33,156 bases of DNA from Candidatus Levyibacteriota bacterium (GTDB taxonomy: Bacteria; Patescibacteriota; Microgenomatia; Levybacterales; GWA1-39-11): positions 1 through 33,156 of the forward strand of contig JAUSNA010000081.1 in NCBI GenBank assembly GCA_030645455.1. The letters run 5' to 3'. The position numbers were made by a program, and so were the translations under genes. The notes under the pieces were generated by a model that did not search any database, was not told where the DNA came from, and worked only from the letters and a program-made list of their open reading frames with translations. Of the stretch, positions 1-7,616 are shown piece after piece (the first letter of the stretch is position 1; the number at the start of each line of letters is the position of its first letter).

Positions 1-1
1 G

Positions 2-31
2 AAAAAAATTAAAAAAGAAAAAGCCAACTAA
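2..31 (+). CDS. rpsP: 3' end of an upstream gene, probably ribosomal protein S16
   Basis: The first bases encode KKIKKEKAN and then TAA, three bases before the khpA start. A lysine-rich tail directly ahead of khpA and trmD fits the end of ribosomal protein S16, because rpsP-khpA-(rimM)-trmD is a widespread gene order. Only nine residues are visible, so the identity rests on context. The tail itself would suit any basic ribosomal protein. Confidence 0.4.
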   Translation, partial: KKIKKEKAN

Positions 32-34
32 TCC

Positions 35-271
35 ATGCAAGAACTTCTTGAATATATTCTTAAAGAAATGTACGGTAATCCGGAAATTACAGTAACGTCT
101 TCAGAAGAGGAAGAAGGTAACTTAATTCTCACTATACATGCACCCCAAAGTGAAATCGGTAGAATTATTGGAAAAGGCGGAAAAATTATCAACGCAATCA
201 AGCAAATCATTAAGATCCAAGCAATTAAAGAGAACAAAAGGGTAGAAATTAATGTAGAGGAAATATCATAA
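35..271 (+). CDS. khpA: KH-domain RNA-binding protein KhpA
   Basis: This is a 78-residue single KH-domain protein. The RNA-binding GxxG loop is visible as IIGKGGKII around residues 44-52, inside the usual beta-alpha-alpha-beta fold pattern, and the length matches the KhpA family (about 75-80 residues). KhpA proteins bind RNA, in Firmicutes together with KhpB, and affect cell division and sRNA or mRNA handling. The gene starts three bases after the stop of the upstream reading frame, so the two are almost certainly co-transcribed and translationally coupled. It is followed 70 bases later by trmD. The family assignment is firm; the cellular role in this organism is inferred. Confidence 0.93.
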   Translation: MQELLEYILKEMYGNPEITVTSSEEEEGNLILTIHAPQSEIGRIIGKGGKIINAIKQIIKIQAIKENKRVEINVEEIS

Positions 272-341
272 ATTGTTTAACTGTTAAATTGCTTCATTGT
301 TTTTTAACAAGGGAATAATTGAACAATATTACAATTACCCA

Positions 342-1022
342 ATGAAAATCTCCGTTATCACACTTTTTCCAGAACTATTTAAAGAAACGCTCAACTATTC
401 GATTCTAAAACGCGCCCAAGAAAAGGGACTTATCACATTTAACGTAGTTAACCACAGAGATTTCGGGATAGGGCGGCACAAAATAGTTGATGATAGACCG
501 TACGGCGGAGGAGTTGGCATGGTTTTGCGGAGTGACGTACTGCTCGAAGCTATAAAAAAAACGAAGGAGAATATAGAAGGTGAAGTGGTAATTCTTATGG
601 ATCCGCAAGGAATGGTTTACTCGCAAAAAATCGCGGAGGAATTGACAAAATTTTCTCACATTATCCTTGTTTGTGGCCATTATGAAGGGTTTGACGAACG
701 AATTCGTGAGTTTGTCGATATGGAGATATCTTTGGGAGACTTTGTCCTAACGGGTGGTGAAATTCCTGCGATGGCAATAATTGACAGCATAACCAGACTA
801 ATACCCGGGGTGTTAAAGGATATAACTGCAACAAAATTTGAATCACACTCTGAAGCTGAGGGAAAAAGAATTCTAGAAGGCCCCAGCTACACAAGGCCGG
901 AGATTTTTGAGAAAATAAAGGTGCCCCAAGTCCTACTTTCCGGTGACCCAAAAAAAATTGCTCAATACAAAAAAGAGGAATCTATCAAAAAAACTAAAAA
1001 AAATAGACCTGATCTACTCTAA
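342..1022 (+). CDS. trmD: tRNA (guanine37-N1)-methyltransferase TrmD
   Basis: TrmD methylates N1 of G37 next to the anticodon of tRNAs, using S-adenosylmethionine, which prevents +1 frameshifting. The 226-residue product opens with MKISVITLFPELF. It carries the trefoil-knot SPOUT motifs: CGHYEGFDERI near residue 110 and SLGDFVLTGGEIPA after it, followed by the short C-terminal helical domain. I use the ATG at 342 because homologues begin exactly there; an in-frame TTG at 297 would add 15 unconserved residues. It follows khpA. RimM, usually between these two genes, is absent. The next gene is convergent and belongs to the pilus cluster. Confidence 0.97.
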   Translation: MKISVITLFPELFKETLNYSILKRAQEKGLITFNVVNHRDFGIGRHKIVDDRPYGGGVGMVLRSDVLLEAIKKTKENIEGEVVILMDPQGMVYSQKIAEELTKFSHIILVCGHYEGFDERIREFVDMEISLGDFVLTGGEIPAMAIIDSITRLIPGVLKDITATKFESHSEAEGKRILEGPSYTRPEIFEKIKVPQVLLSGDPKKIAQYKKEESIKKTKKNRPDLL

Positions 1023-1038
1023 GTTTCTTAATAATTAT

Positions 1039-1707
1039 CTACTGCAAGACAGGGGATGATTGCCAGGAACGCAATGTCTTTAGCATGTCATTCTCAGAAT
1101 TAGTCAAGGGTTCCAAAGCTACCGTATCGGCCTTTTCAGGACGTATTGAAACGGGTTTGTAGTAAAATTTTACTTCATACCGGGCGTCATTCCTTCCTAC
1201 ATCTAGACTTTCTATTTCAACCAGGGGCATACTTTGATATAGTTTTTTTGCAAAAAGTCTCACATTAACATTTTCTCCGCTAACGCTAACCAGTATGCTT
1301 AGATACGGAACCCCGGTTACTGCTTTTTCTTTCTTTTGCTGTCCTGAAGCTGCAGAATAAATACCTCCAACTTTAACACTAAATCCGCCTAAATCGACAT
1401 CCGTTTCACTTGCAGCGTTATTTAGCTCTTCAAAAATTAGAATTATATCTTTTTGCAATGGCAAGGCAGTAGTTATTAAATCGAAATCTGAAGCCACACC
1501 TTCTTCTGGCAACGAGTTGAGGAGGAGCACGCTTGCCTCTTTGGCTTGAATAGTTGAATTTTTGGTTGTGATAAGTTGCAACGCATTTTGAATATCGGTC
1601 CATTGCGGAAGAACGATTCTAAATAGAATAAATACTGACGCAAACCCAAATATCAAAGGGAGTAGTTGCTGTTTTCTTTTTCGATAAATTAATTGTAATT
1701 CTTTCAT
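1039..1707 (-). CDS. pilO: Type IV pilus inner-membrane alignment protein PilO-like
   Basis: The 222-residue protein has a short basic cytoplasmic tail, one membrane helix (about residues 16-34, PLIFGFASVFILFRIVLP), a coiled-coil-like stretch and a C-terminal alpha/beta domain. This is the layout of PilO, which pairs with PilN to link the cytoplasmic PilM ring to the pilus assembly platform. Its start codon abuts the pilN stop without any gap, so the two are translationally coupled. It is the last gene of the long leftward pilus operon. Sequence identity is weak, as is normal for PilO, so the call rests on topology plus its place after pilM and pilN. Confidence 0.85.
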   Translation of the reverse strand: MKELQLIYRKRKQQLLPLIFGFASVFILFRIVLPQWTDIQNALQLITTKNSTIQAKEASVLLLNSLPEEGVASDFDLITTALPLQKDIILIFEELNNAASETDVDLGGFSVKVGGIYSAASGQQKKEKAVTGVPYLSILVSVSGENVNVRLFAKKLYQSMPLVEIESLDVGRNDARYEVKFYYKPVSIRPEKADTVALEPLTNSENDMLKTLRSWQSSPVLQ

Positions 1708-2244
1708 TTATATAAACTCAATTCCGAAAGATATACTGTACTTAAGAGTCTTAGGATTAAGCCCAAAGGACCTCATTTCAATTCTTTTAATGCCCTTCTT
1801 CTTGTCACTTGCAAGCTCGGCGATTTTTTGCTCAAGAAGCTCACTTAAAGAGGCTAGGTCCTCAGATTCAATTGTCATTTGGACATCAACATCATCTCCT
1901 GCAAGCGAATTTACTTGAGAGGTTAGTGGTACTATACTCGAAAGAGTATCGATGCGCACTGTCATCGGAGCCCGGTTTGATAAAATTTTACGTACTTCAG
2001 AAATCCTACTCTTAATTTCTAAAAGTTTATCTTTTTTTTCTTGCTGGGCAAGTAACTGAGAATTGAGCTCTTGCTCGCGGCTTTCAAGAGAATCATATGT
2101 ACCTTTTAAAATTAACCTGTAAGTGATAAGTCCTAGAGAAATTACAACTGAAATAATGAAAACTACAACCGTAGCGTAAAATATTTTCCGAAGAGCGCCA
2201 TCAACACGCTTTCGTCCAAGTGTAAGATTTATTGTTCTTTTCAT
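1708..2244 (-). CDS. pilN: Type IV pilus assembly protein PilN
   Basis: PilN is the bitopic partner of PilO; its cytoplasmic N-terminus binds PilM. The sequence begins MKRTINLTLGRKR, close to the conserved PilN peptide (INLLP-like) that inserts into PilM. A single membrane helix follows near residues 22-45, then a coiled coil rich in E, Q and K, then a small globular domain. I choose the ATG at 2244; a TTG two codons upstream is possible. The gene lies between pilM and pilO in the canonical order. The pilM stop is 14 bases upstream, and pilO begins on the base after the pilN stop. Confidence 0.88.
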   Translation of the reverse strand: MKRTINLTLGRKRVDGALRKIFYATVVVFIISVVISLGLITYRLILKGTYDSLESREQELNSQLLAQQEKKDKLLEIKSRISEVRKILSNRAPMTVRIDTLSSIVPLTSQVNSLAGDDVDVQMTIESEDLASLSELLEQKIAELASDKKKGIKRIEMRSFGLNPKTLKYSISFGIEFI

Positions 2245-2258
2245 GACCAATCATTGAT

Positions 2259-3284
2259 TTATAACGCGTCCTTCAACGCTAACCCCGCAACAACATTAAA
2301 ACTTAAAGCGTCCGATTCAACCTCTTGGGGAACATTTTTTATTCCATAAACCTGAAAAGCATTACCCAAAACAACTTGTATATTGAGCTGGTTGGCTAGA
2401 TATATATCAATACCAGGAAGCTGTGCTGAACCCCCAGATAAAATGATCTGGGTTATTTGTTGATTTGGATTCTTTTCTTTGTACAGTAAAATAGTCTTTC
2501 TAATGTCTCCCAATATGGATTCCAGTATTGGGAATAAGGACTTACCAATTTTCCCTTCAAAAGCGTCTTTGTTAAGACCATATGCCTTCTTGTATGAATC
2601 TGCCTGGTTAAATTCTATCCCAAGGTCTAATGAAATAGCACGAGTAATTGCTATCCCCCCTTTATCAATAGAAAATACCATAATTATTTCTCCATTTTCC
2701 ACGACCGCTATGTTGGTCGTTACTGCTCCCATATGAACAATCATATTCGAGCTCTGTGTATTAACCAATGGAAAAAGTGACCGGTGGGTGGAAAGCATCT
2801 CTGTCTCAATAGTCGCGGGAACCAACCCCAATTCATCCATAAGAGTTTCGTATTTTTTAATCAGCACAAGAGAGGCTGCTACCAATAATATTTTTGTTGA
2901 TTTATTTTGCGAAGTGGAGGAACCTAAAACCTGCCAATCGGTCTTTACCTGATCAAGAGGCAGGGGAATATACTGCTCCATTTCATATTTTAACGCAGCC
3001 GCCAATTCTTTCTCGGAGAGAGCAGGCATTTCAATAATTTTGGTGTATACCTGACTTTCGGGGAGGGCAATATTTACTTCTTTTTGTTTGATGTTTGCGC
3101 TGCTAATTACAGATCTTACCGCATCTGAAAATATTTTGTTGTCCTCCGGGGACTCGGATATTATGCCTTTGGCAGGAGATGGTGCAATACCCAATGATTC
3201 GATCGCAAATGAACCTCCACTTTTTTTAATGGATAGAGCTTTAATTGAGGTAGTACCAATATCAAGGCCGAAAGTTGCACTCAT
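2259..3284 (-). CDS. pilM: Type IV pilus assembly ATPase PilM
   Basis: This 341-residue actin/FtsA-fold protein forms the cytoplasmic ring of the type IV pilus alignment complex. The phosphate-1 motif is visible at the N-terminus (FGLDIGTTSIKAL). A second glycine-rich nucleotide-binding motif, LSGGSAQLPGI, lies near residue 287. Length and domain order match PilM. Its ATG overlaps the stop of the preceding PilX-like gene as ATGA (3281-3284), so translation is coupled. Together with pilN and pilO it forms the assembly sub-complex. Confidence 0.95.
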   Translation of the reverse strand: MSATFGLDIGTTSIKALSIKKSGGSFAIESLGIAPSPAKGIISESPEDNKIFSDAVRSVISSANIKQKEVNIALPESQVYTKIIEMPALSEKELAAALKYEMEQYIPLPLDQVKTDWQVLGSSTSQNKSTKILLVAASLVLIKKYETLMDELGLVPATIETEMLSTHRSLFPLVNTQSSNMIVHMGAVTTNIAVVENGEIIMVFSIDKGGIAITRAISLDLGIEFNQADSYKKAYGLNKDAFEGKIGKSLFPILESILGDIRKTILLYKEKNPNQQITQIILSGGSAQLPGIDIYLANQLNIQVVLGNAFQVYGIKNVPQEVESDALSFNVVAGLALKDAL

Positions 3285-4132
3285 TGTGATAGTAGAGAAT
3301 AAGGAAAAACTTCTAATGGCAGTTGGGGAAATGATTTATAGTAAGCAACTTTTCTTACAGTATCACCAGATGTTCCCGTAGAAGTAACTACTGAACCTTG
3401 AGCAGGAAAGGGAACGCTTGCGGACTGAAATCCTATAACAGTTGAGTTATATATCGGAATAACTTTCATAATTAGACCGTCTTCCATTGGATTTCCGCCA
3501 AATTGCATTTGTGCAGAATTCCTAAAAATTGTACCCTTTAACGTAAATGGTCCACCTACTGTTGATCCTGCGGTTGCGTTACTTATCCTGTTGCAACCAG
3601 CTGATTCGTAAATATTTCTTGCTATCGTCGGGCTGGATATGGGGCCAATCAGCGCAATAACCTCGATAGCGGGTGCAGTATCGGAACCCGACGCTGGGCA
3701 CTCGTCTTGGTTAGTTGCACCCCAGTAAAGAGTGATATCAACGGGGTTCCCACCTCCCATAGGATTTAGGAATTGAAGAGACGGCACCGGAGAGTAGTCA
3801 GACAACCATACATCAGCACCCACTGCTTGATCGACATCCAGACCATTATTTAAAACTATCGCTTGCCCGCTATCTGTTACGTAAGTAGTCGAAAAGGCAG
3901 CATTATTGTCAAGCTCAATAGGTGCGTTGAGTGTGCCTATATCGCTTTGCCTTACGAGGGTTTGCTGAATTCCAGATTCTGCGGCCTGAAAAGCCCGTTG
4001 TGATTCTTCGTTTTGCTTGGATAATTTAAGCTCTGTTACAATTCGAGCTGCAATGGATAACCCGACAGTGAGGGCTACAATCATAGTAAGCACCACAACC
4101 AACAGCACTTGACCTTCTGAATTTTTTCGCAT
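3281..4132 (-). CDS. PilX-like minor pilin
   Basis: The 283-residue product starts MRKNSEGQVLLVVVLTMIV: a short charged leader, then a hydrophobic helix beginning GQ-V-L-L, then AFQAAESGI at about residues 47-55. That AFQAAE signature is typical of PilX-type minor pilins. The remaining exported part is rich in Gly, Ser, Thr, Asn and Pro and has a few cysteines. Minor pilins of this kind prime pilus assembly and can sit at the tip. The classical FTLIE sequence is not present, so cleavage by PilD after the glycine is likely but not certain. It sits between the pseudopilins and pilM. Confidence 0.75.
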   Translation of the reverse strand: MRKNSEGQVLLVVVLTMIVALTVGLSIAARIVTELKLSKQNEESQRAFQAAESGIQQTLVRQSDIGTLNAPIELDNNAAFSTTYVTDSGQAIVLNNGLDVDQAVGADVWLSDYSPVPSLQFLNPMGGGNPVDITLYWGATNQDECPASGSDTAPAIEVIALIGPISSPTIARNIYESAGCNRISNATAGSTVGGPFTLKGTIFRNSAQMQFGGNPMEDGLIMKVIPIYNSTVIGFQSASVPFPAQGSVVTSTGTSGDTVRKVAYYKSFPQLPLEVFPYSLLSQ

Positions 4133-4193
4133 ACTACATTAATAATACGTTCAATAATAAGCGCATGTCAAGGCAGGTGGAAATTAATACGGC

Positions 4194-4790
4194 CTATTTT
4201 GGGTTATAGTTTCTCATTGTCACAGAAGTCTTAAAAGTACTCGATGCCGCATTCTCAAATACAACCGAATTTGACCTCTGAGTCACAGTAAAAGCTATCC
4301 CAATAATTGGAGGTGCGTAGGGACTATCATTACTTTGTTGGCAAGTAAAACTGCATGATGCCTGATCTACTTTTACTGAATTGTTATCAATCAAATAGGT
4401 TGTGATTGCTCCACTTTCTGAGGCTATACTAGAAGCTGCAAGATCACACGAAAATTTCACGAGCGACCCATCAGACTGTTGAAATTCTATAGACCTTGCA
4501 GGAGTTGCTTGTGCAGTTGTGCAGTCGCTAACGGGACTCCCATCAATCTCAGTAACATCCTCGGCAAGAAGCGCTGTATTGGATATCACAGAGAGGGCAT
4601 AATTACCGTTTTGAGAAACATCATTTGTTACCCTTGTTTTATTTCCACCCCGAAGGGTAGAGTACAAAACACCGACAATCAAACCTGACACTATAACCAA
4701 AATTGAGGTAGCCGTCAAAAGCTCAATAAGAGTATACCCACCCAAATGCTTCTGATTTCTGATTTTGGATTTCTGATTTTTGATTTTCAT
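4194..4790 (-). CDS. Type IV prepilin, PilW-like
   Basis: A 198-residue prepilin with a class III signal. A basic leader of about 18 residues ends GG and is followed by YTLIELLTATSILVIVSGLIVGV, the methylated-phenylalanine-type helix with the required glutamate at +5. The mature domain carries several cysteines. It is probably a minor pilin that caps or primes the fibre. The leader residues KIKNQKSKIRNQK are encoded by a degenerate 7-bp tandem repeat (4753-4786), so the N-terminus seems to have been built from repeat DNA. Its start overlaps the stop of the upstream prepilin gene by four bases. Confidence 0.85.
   Translation of the reverse strand: MKIKNQKSKIRNQKHLGGYTLIELLTATSILVIVSGLIVGVLYSTLRGGNKTRVTNDVSQNGNYALSVISNTALLAEDVTEIDGSPVSDCTTAQATPARSIEFQQSDGSLVKFSCDLAASSIASESGAITTYLIDNNSVKVDQASCSFTCQQSNDSPYAPPIIGIAFTVTQRSNSVVFENAASSTFKTSVTMRNYNPK
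4753..4786. repeat. Degenerate 7-bp tandem repeat (TGATTTn)
   Basis: TGATTT, or GGATTT once, recurs at 4753, 4760, 4767, 4774 and 4781, exactly seven bases apart. The array overlaps the start of the PilW-like prepilin gene and encodes part of its leader peptide. It is one of at least six such heptamer arrays in the window. Confidence 0.75.
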
Positions 4791-5263
4791 GGATTGCTTG
4801 CAGGATAATTATACGGCATGCAGCTTATGAGCTCAGATTTATGACAAAATGTATTATTGGTTGGGCACTTGGTTGAAGACCAAGCAACAACAACTGTTAC
4901 CTTTATTTCTGAAGCGATGCATTGACTTGCACCTGGAGAAAAAGTAACAGTACGTATGTGCGAGGTTCCGGTGTTTACGGTAGTAGCATTGCAATTGTTG
5001 GTAGTTAAAGTACTATTTACCTCATCGATACAATACGTTGCATTTTGGTTGAAAGAGCCGAAAGCTCCAAGGTCATTCTTTTGTATGTTTCTGACAAATT
5101 CCATTCCTTCTTGTGCATATTTATTAGCTTCATTTTGGCCTTTTATAAATTGAGAGTTGTACAGCCCATTTACAATGACGATTGCAATAGCTGTCACAAT
5201 CAAAAGAATTGTAACTAAAGCAACGACAGCCTCTATTAACGATTGACCCCTTTGATTCTTCAT
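4787..5263 (-). CDS. Type IV prepilin, PilV-like
   Basis: This is a 158-residue minor prepilin. The very short leader MKNQRG is cleaved before QSLIEAVVALVTILLIVTAIAIVIV, the GQSLIEAVVAL form seen in PilV/GspI-type proteins. Several cysteines in the mature part (for example CIDE, NNC, CIAS, CHKS, SCMP) could form disulfides. It starts seven bases after the end of the previous prepilin gene and overlaps the next by four bases, so it is cotranscribed and coupled. The role as a minor or priming pilin is inferred from family and position. Confidence 0.85.
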   Translation of the reverse strand: MKNQRGQSLIEAVVALVTILLIVTAIAIVIVNGLYNSQFIKGQNEANKYAQEGMEFVRNIQKNDLGAFGSFNQNATYCIDEVNSTLTTNNCNATTVNTGTSHIRTVTFSPGASQCIASEIKVTVVVAWSSTKCPTNNTFCHKSELISCMPYNYPASNP

Positions 5264-5270
5264 TTTTTCA

Positions 5271-5831
5271 TCAATTTATTGATACATTTCCAATTGCATC
5301 AACGCTTATAGTTTTGCTTTGCCCAAAACCATTAACAACAAAATTACACGGAAGACCATTTCCTTTCGCACTCAAGCTGTCAAAAAGAACTTGATTGCAA
5401 GTAGTTCCGGCAGTAAAGGTCAAACCGGAAGGCAGTGTGTACCTCTTGATCCTATTGGATCCTCCACTAGCACAAACTTGATTAAGATCAATGCTGCTAT
5501 CTCCAAATGTCGTTATTGAATAACCCGATAAAGCATCGACACCGCAGTCAATAGTAATTCCCTGCTCGTTGCTGTTACTTTTGACCGTAGAGATTGCATT
5601 AAAGCGCGCCTGACTTATTAGAAGCTTTACGCTATTGGCTGACTGGGCTACCTGCTGAGTTCTACTATAAGAAGCAAAAGACGCAATACCTACTGCTGAG
5701 AGTATTGTAATTACGCTGAAAACCACGAGAATTTCAATAAGCGTAAAGCCTTTATTTGAAAATTCGTTTCTTTTTAAAAATAGAGCGGTTTCTTTAGAAG
5801 TGCCGCTTATTTCCCTATCAAAAATTCTCAT
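5271..5831 (-). CDS. Type IV prepilin, GspH/FimT-like
   Basis: A 186-residue prepilin with the cleavage region NKG/FTLIEILVVFSVITILSAVGIASF. The rather long leader has 28 residues. Downstream, the pattern around residues 70-80 (ANSVKLLISQARFNAI) is characteristic of FimT/GspH minor pilins. The beta-rich C-terminal part has four cysteines. The start codon overlaps the stop of the upstream prepilin gene as ATGA (5828-5831). FimT/GspH proteins cap or prime the fibre, and some bind DNA during uptake; no DNA-binding tail is evident here, so that role cannot be claimed. Confidence 0.85.
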   Translation of the reverse strand: MRIFDREISGTSKETALFLKRNEFSNKGFTLIEILVVFSVITILSAVGIASFASYSRTQQVAQSANSVKLLISQARFNAISTVKSNSNEQGITIDCGVDALSGYSITTFGDSSIDLNQVCASGGSNRIKRYTLPSGLTFTAGTTCNQVLFDSLSAKGNGLPCNFVVNGFGQSKTISVDAIGNVSIN

Positions 5832-6289
5832 GGATTCGTGAGCGTGAATGAGGCATCAGTACAATTGGCATTTTTTGGGTTGTCCTTTTCAGAATCTTCC
5901 GGATTTTCAAGGCATCCAAAGAGCGTATAGGTCAAACAGCTGACGCTGACGTTATCACAACTAGCAGGAGCAGCCGTATACCCAAAAGGACCGCCTGCAG
6001 ATGATGGATCACATGGAATTTCCTGCATGTAAACGGTTCCTCCAGCAGAAGTCAGTGGAATTCCGCAGGCAGCAAGAGCCGAATCGGGCGGATATTTACC
6101 GTTATCCGCTCTATATAACTCAAGAGAGGATTGTAGTTGATAGAGATTGGCCTTTCTTTGTCCATCCCGACCGCGCTGTCTTGCACCAATAAAGTTGACA
6201 GTCAAAAGAGCAGTAAGAACTGCCACAATCGAGATCGATACCAATAGCTCAATTAAGGTAAACCCACGAATTGTCTTTTTATTTTTCAT
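5828..6289 (-). CDS. Type IV prepilin (GspG/PilE-like major-pilin fold)
   Basis: The product begins MKNKKTIRG/FTLIELLVSISIVAVLTALLTVNFIGARQRGRDGQRKANLYQLQSSLELYRADNG. The run RGRDGQRKANLYQLQSSLELY is typical of GspG-like pilins, and paired cysteines near the C-terminus could close the D-loop. I choose the ATG at 6289, which gives a normal nine-residue leader. The ATG at 6295 is also possible, and the frame stays open upstream to 6406, but those residues overlap the previous gene and are not pilin-like. The intergenic part before the start is a heptamer repeat, and no good Shine-Dalgarno is visible. Confidence 0.85.
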   Translation of the reverse strand: MKNKKTIRGFTLIELLVSISIVAVLTALLTVNFIGARQRGRDGQRKANLYQLQSSLELYRADNGKYPPDSALAACGIPLTSAGGTVYMQEIPCDPSSAGGPFGYTAAPASCDNVSVSCLTYTLFGCLENPEDSEKDNPKNANCTDASFTLTNP

Positions 6290-6300
6290 ATCCATATACA

Positions 6301-6327
6301 TAATACTTAATACGTAATACGTAATAC
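6301..6327. repeat. Degenerate 7-bp tandem repeat (TAATACn)
   Basis: TAATAC occurs at 6301, 6308, 6315 and 6322, each exactly seven bases after the last. The array fills the gap between two prepilin genes. It has the same period as the arrays at 4753, 10767, 16209, 22432 and 26886 but a different word. Confidence 0.8.
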
Positions 6328-6330
6328 AAG

Positions 6331-6948
6331 TCAGGGTGATATATTTGGACTCGTAACGCCAAAGTTGCATATCCCGCCGCACGATATTCCCGTTGACCCT
6401 GCACACGCGGCTCCTCCGTTACAAGCCTGCGAATCTTTCCCTCCCCGGTCAAGTGATGCGTAAAGCGCGTATGATTGGCCTGAATTATCTGTCCAATAAG
6501 CATAGTTCTTTCCTCCTCGAGGATCTATAGGCAACACATCCATGTAAGGCCTCCAATCGCTTCCCCAATCAACAACCGTGTTGCTTGTCCCATCTGCAGA
6601 TATTTTATTGGCAAAAGCGGGGGGATACCTATTGTAGTCCTGATAGTATATTTCAAGCGACCTTTGTAGCTGAGCCAAATCGGACTTTCTTCTAGCGTCC
6701 GCACTTTTATAGAATTGCTCAAGTGGATTTATGACTACTAGTGCCGCTGAAGCCATAACAGCCAAAACACCCATTGCAGTTATGAGCTCGATAAGTGTAA
6801 ATCCCGAGGAGGTGTACCTCTTGTCTACATGAAGCTTGCCAAAAAACGTGCTATTAATTCTTCTCCATAGAAAAAGGCCACTATCGCCGAGACTATTAAA
6901 AATGGTCCGAATGGAATAGTACCCCCAAAAAATCTTATTTTTCTCCAT
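6331..6948 (-). CDS. Type IV prepilin with unusual start overlapping pilD
   Basis: The prepilin signature SSG/FTLIELITAMGVLAVMASAALVVINPLEQFYKSADARRKSDLAQLQRSLEIYYQDYNRYPP is clear, and a cysteine-rich C-terminus follows. The start is not clear. The only in-frame ATG is at 6948, giving a 49-residue leader that overlaps pilD by 124 bases. No ATG, GTG or TTG lies between it and the cleavage site. An ATT at 6858, preceded by GGAG, would give a normal 18-residue leader, but this is only a possibility. Translation may instead depend on coupling to pilD. The pilin identity is firm; the 5' boundary is not. Confidence 0.8.
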   Translation of the reverse strand: MEKNKIFWGYYSIRTIFNSLGDSGLFLWRRINSTFFGKLHVDKRYTSSGFTLIELITAMGVLAVMASAALVVINPLEQFYKSADARRKSDLAQLQRSLEIYYQDYNRYPPAFANKISADGTSNTVVDWGSDWRPYMDVLPIDPRGGKNYAYWTDNSGQSYALYASLDRGGKDSQACNGGAACAGSTGISCGGICNFGVTSPNISP

Positions 6949-7604
6949 ACAACCAGTATGATAGAGACGCCTGCACCTGTCAAGAAAGCCATATATAGAG
7001 CAGCAATTATATTAGGGAATCCAAGAAATAACCCTAAGACAAGTGACAGCTTCACATCTCCAAAACCCATTCCTTTGCCTTTGGTTACGAGAAAAAGAAT
7101 CAAGAAGAATAAGAAAGATCCCACAGCAGAAAGGAAATGAGTGGTCAAAGGAGCTGATGTTGCAATAAGATACAAGACGCTTGAAAAAAATGATACAACT
7201 ACCAACGCGTCAGGTATAATACCATACTCAATATCTGCAAAAAAGATCCCGATAAAGCTAAAAAGAGTAACCCCTAAAAAAATTGCAGCAGGCAAAGTGA
7301 AATAATTATTAAAATAGCCAAATCCTATTAAGGCTAATGTTGCTGCACAAATCAATTCAACAACAAAAAGGCGCACGGGAATTGTTGCCTTACAAAACCT
7401 GCATTTACCATTCAATAATAAATACGAGACAAGAGGTATAAGATCAATGGGTTTTAGGGTTTTTTTACAGTGTTCGCAATATGATCTTCCAAATAGAATG
7501 GATCTGCCGGTAGATAACCTGTCAATGACAACATTTAAAAAGCTGCCAAATGCCGCTCCGATAAATAAAAAGGGGATTAATGAAAGTAGGATAATTGAAT
7601 CCAA
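6825..7604 (-). CDS. pilD: Prepilin peptidase PilD (A24 family)
   Basis: PilD is the membrane aspartyl protease that removes prepilin leaders and methylates the new N-terminus. The 259-residue protein has the N-terminal GAAFGSFLNVVIDR motif and the cytoplasmic zinc-type pairs C43-x2-C46 and C68-x2-C71. The two catalytic aspartates are D124 (FFADIEYGIIPD) and D183 (GFGDVKL). About eight hydrophobic segments complete the expected topology, so both protease and methylase domains are present. It sits inside the operon of the prepilins it would process, 12 bases after the first of them. Its 3' end overlaps the next prepilin frame. Confidence 0.97.
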   Translation of the reverse strand: MDSIILLSLIPFLFIGAAFGSFLNVVIDRLSTGRSILFGRSYCEHCKKTLKPIDLIPLVSYLLLNGKCRFCKATIPVRLFVVELICAATLALIGFGYFNNYFTLPAAIFLGVTLFSFIGIFFADIEYGIIPDALVVVSFFSSVLYLIATSAPLTTHFLSAVGSFLFFLILFLVTKGKGMGFGDVKLSLVLGLFLGFPNIIAALYMAFLTGAGVSIILVVWRKIRFFGGTIPFGPFLIVSAIVAFFYGEELIARFLASFM

Positions 7605-7616
7605 GGGATTATCTAT

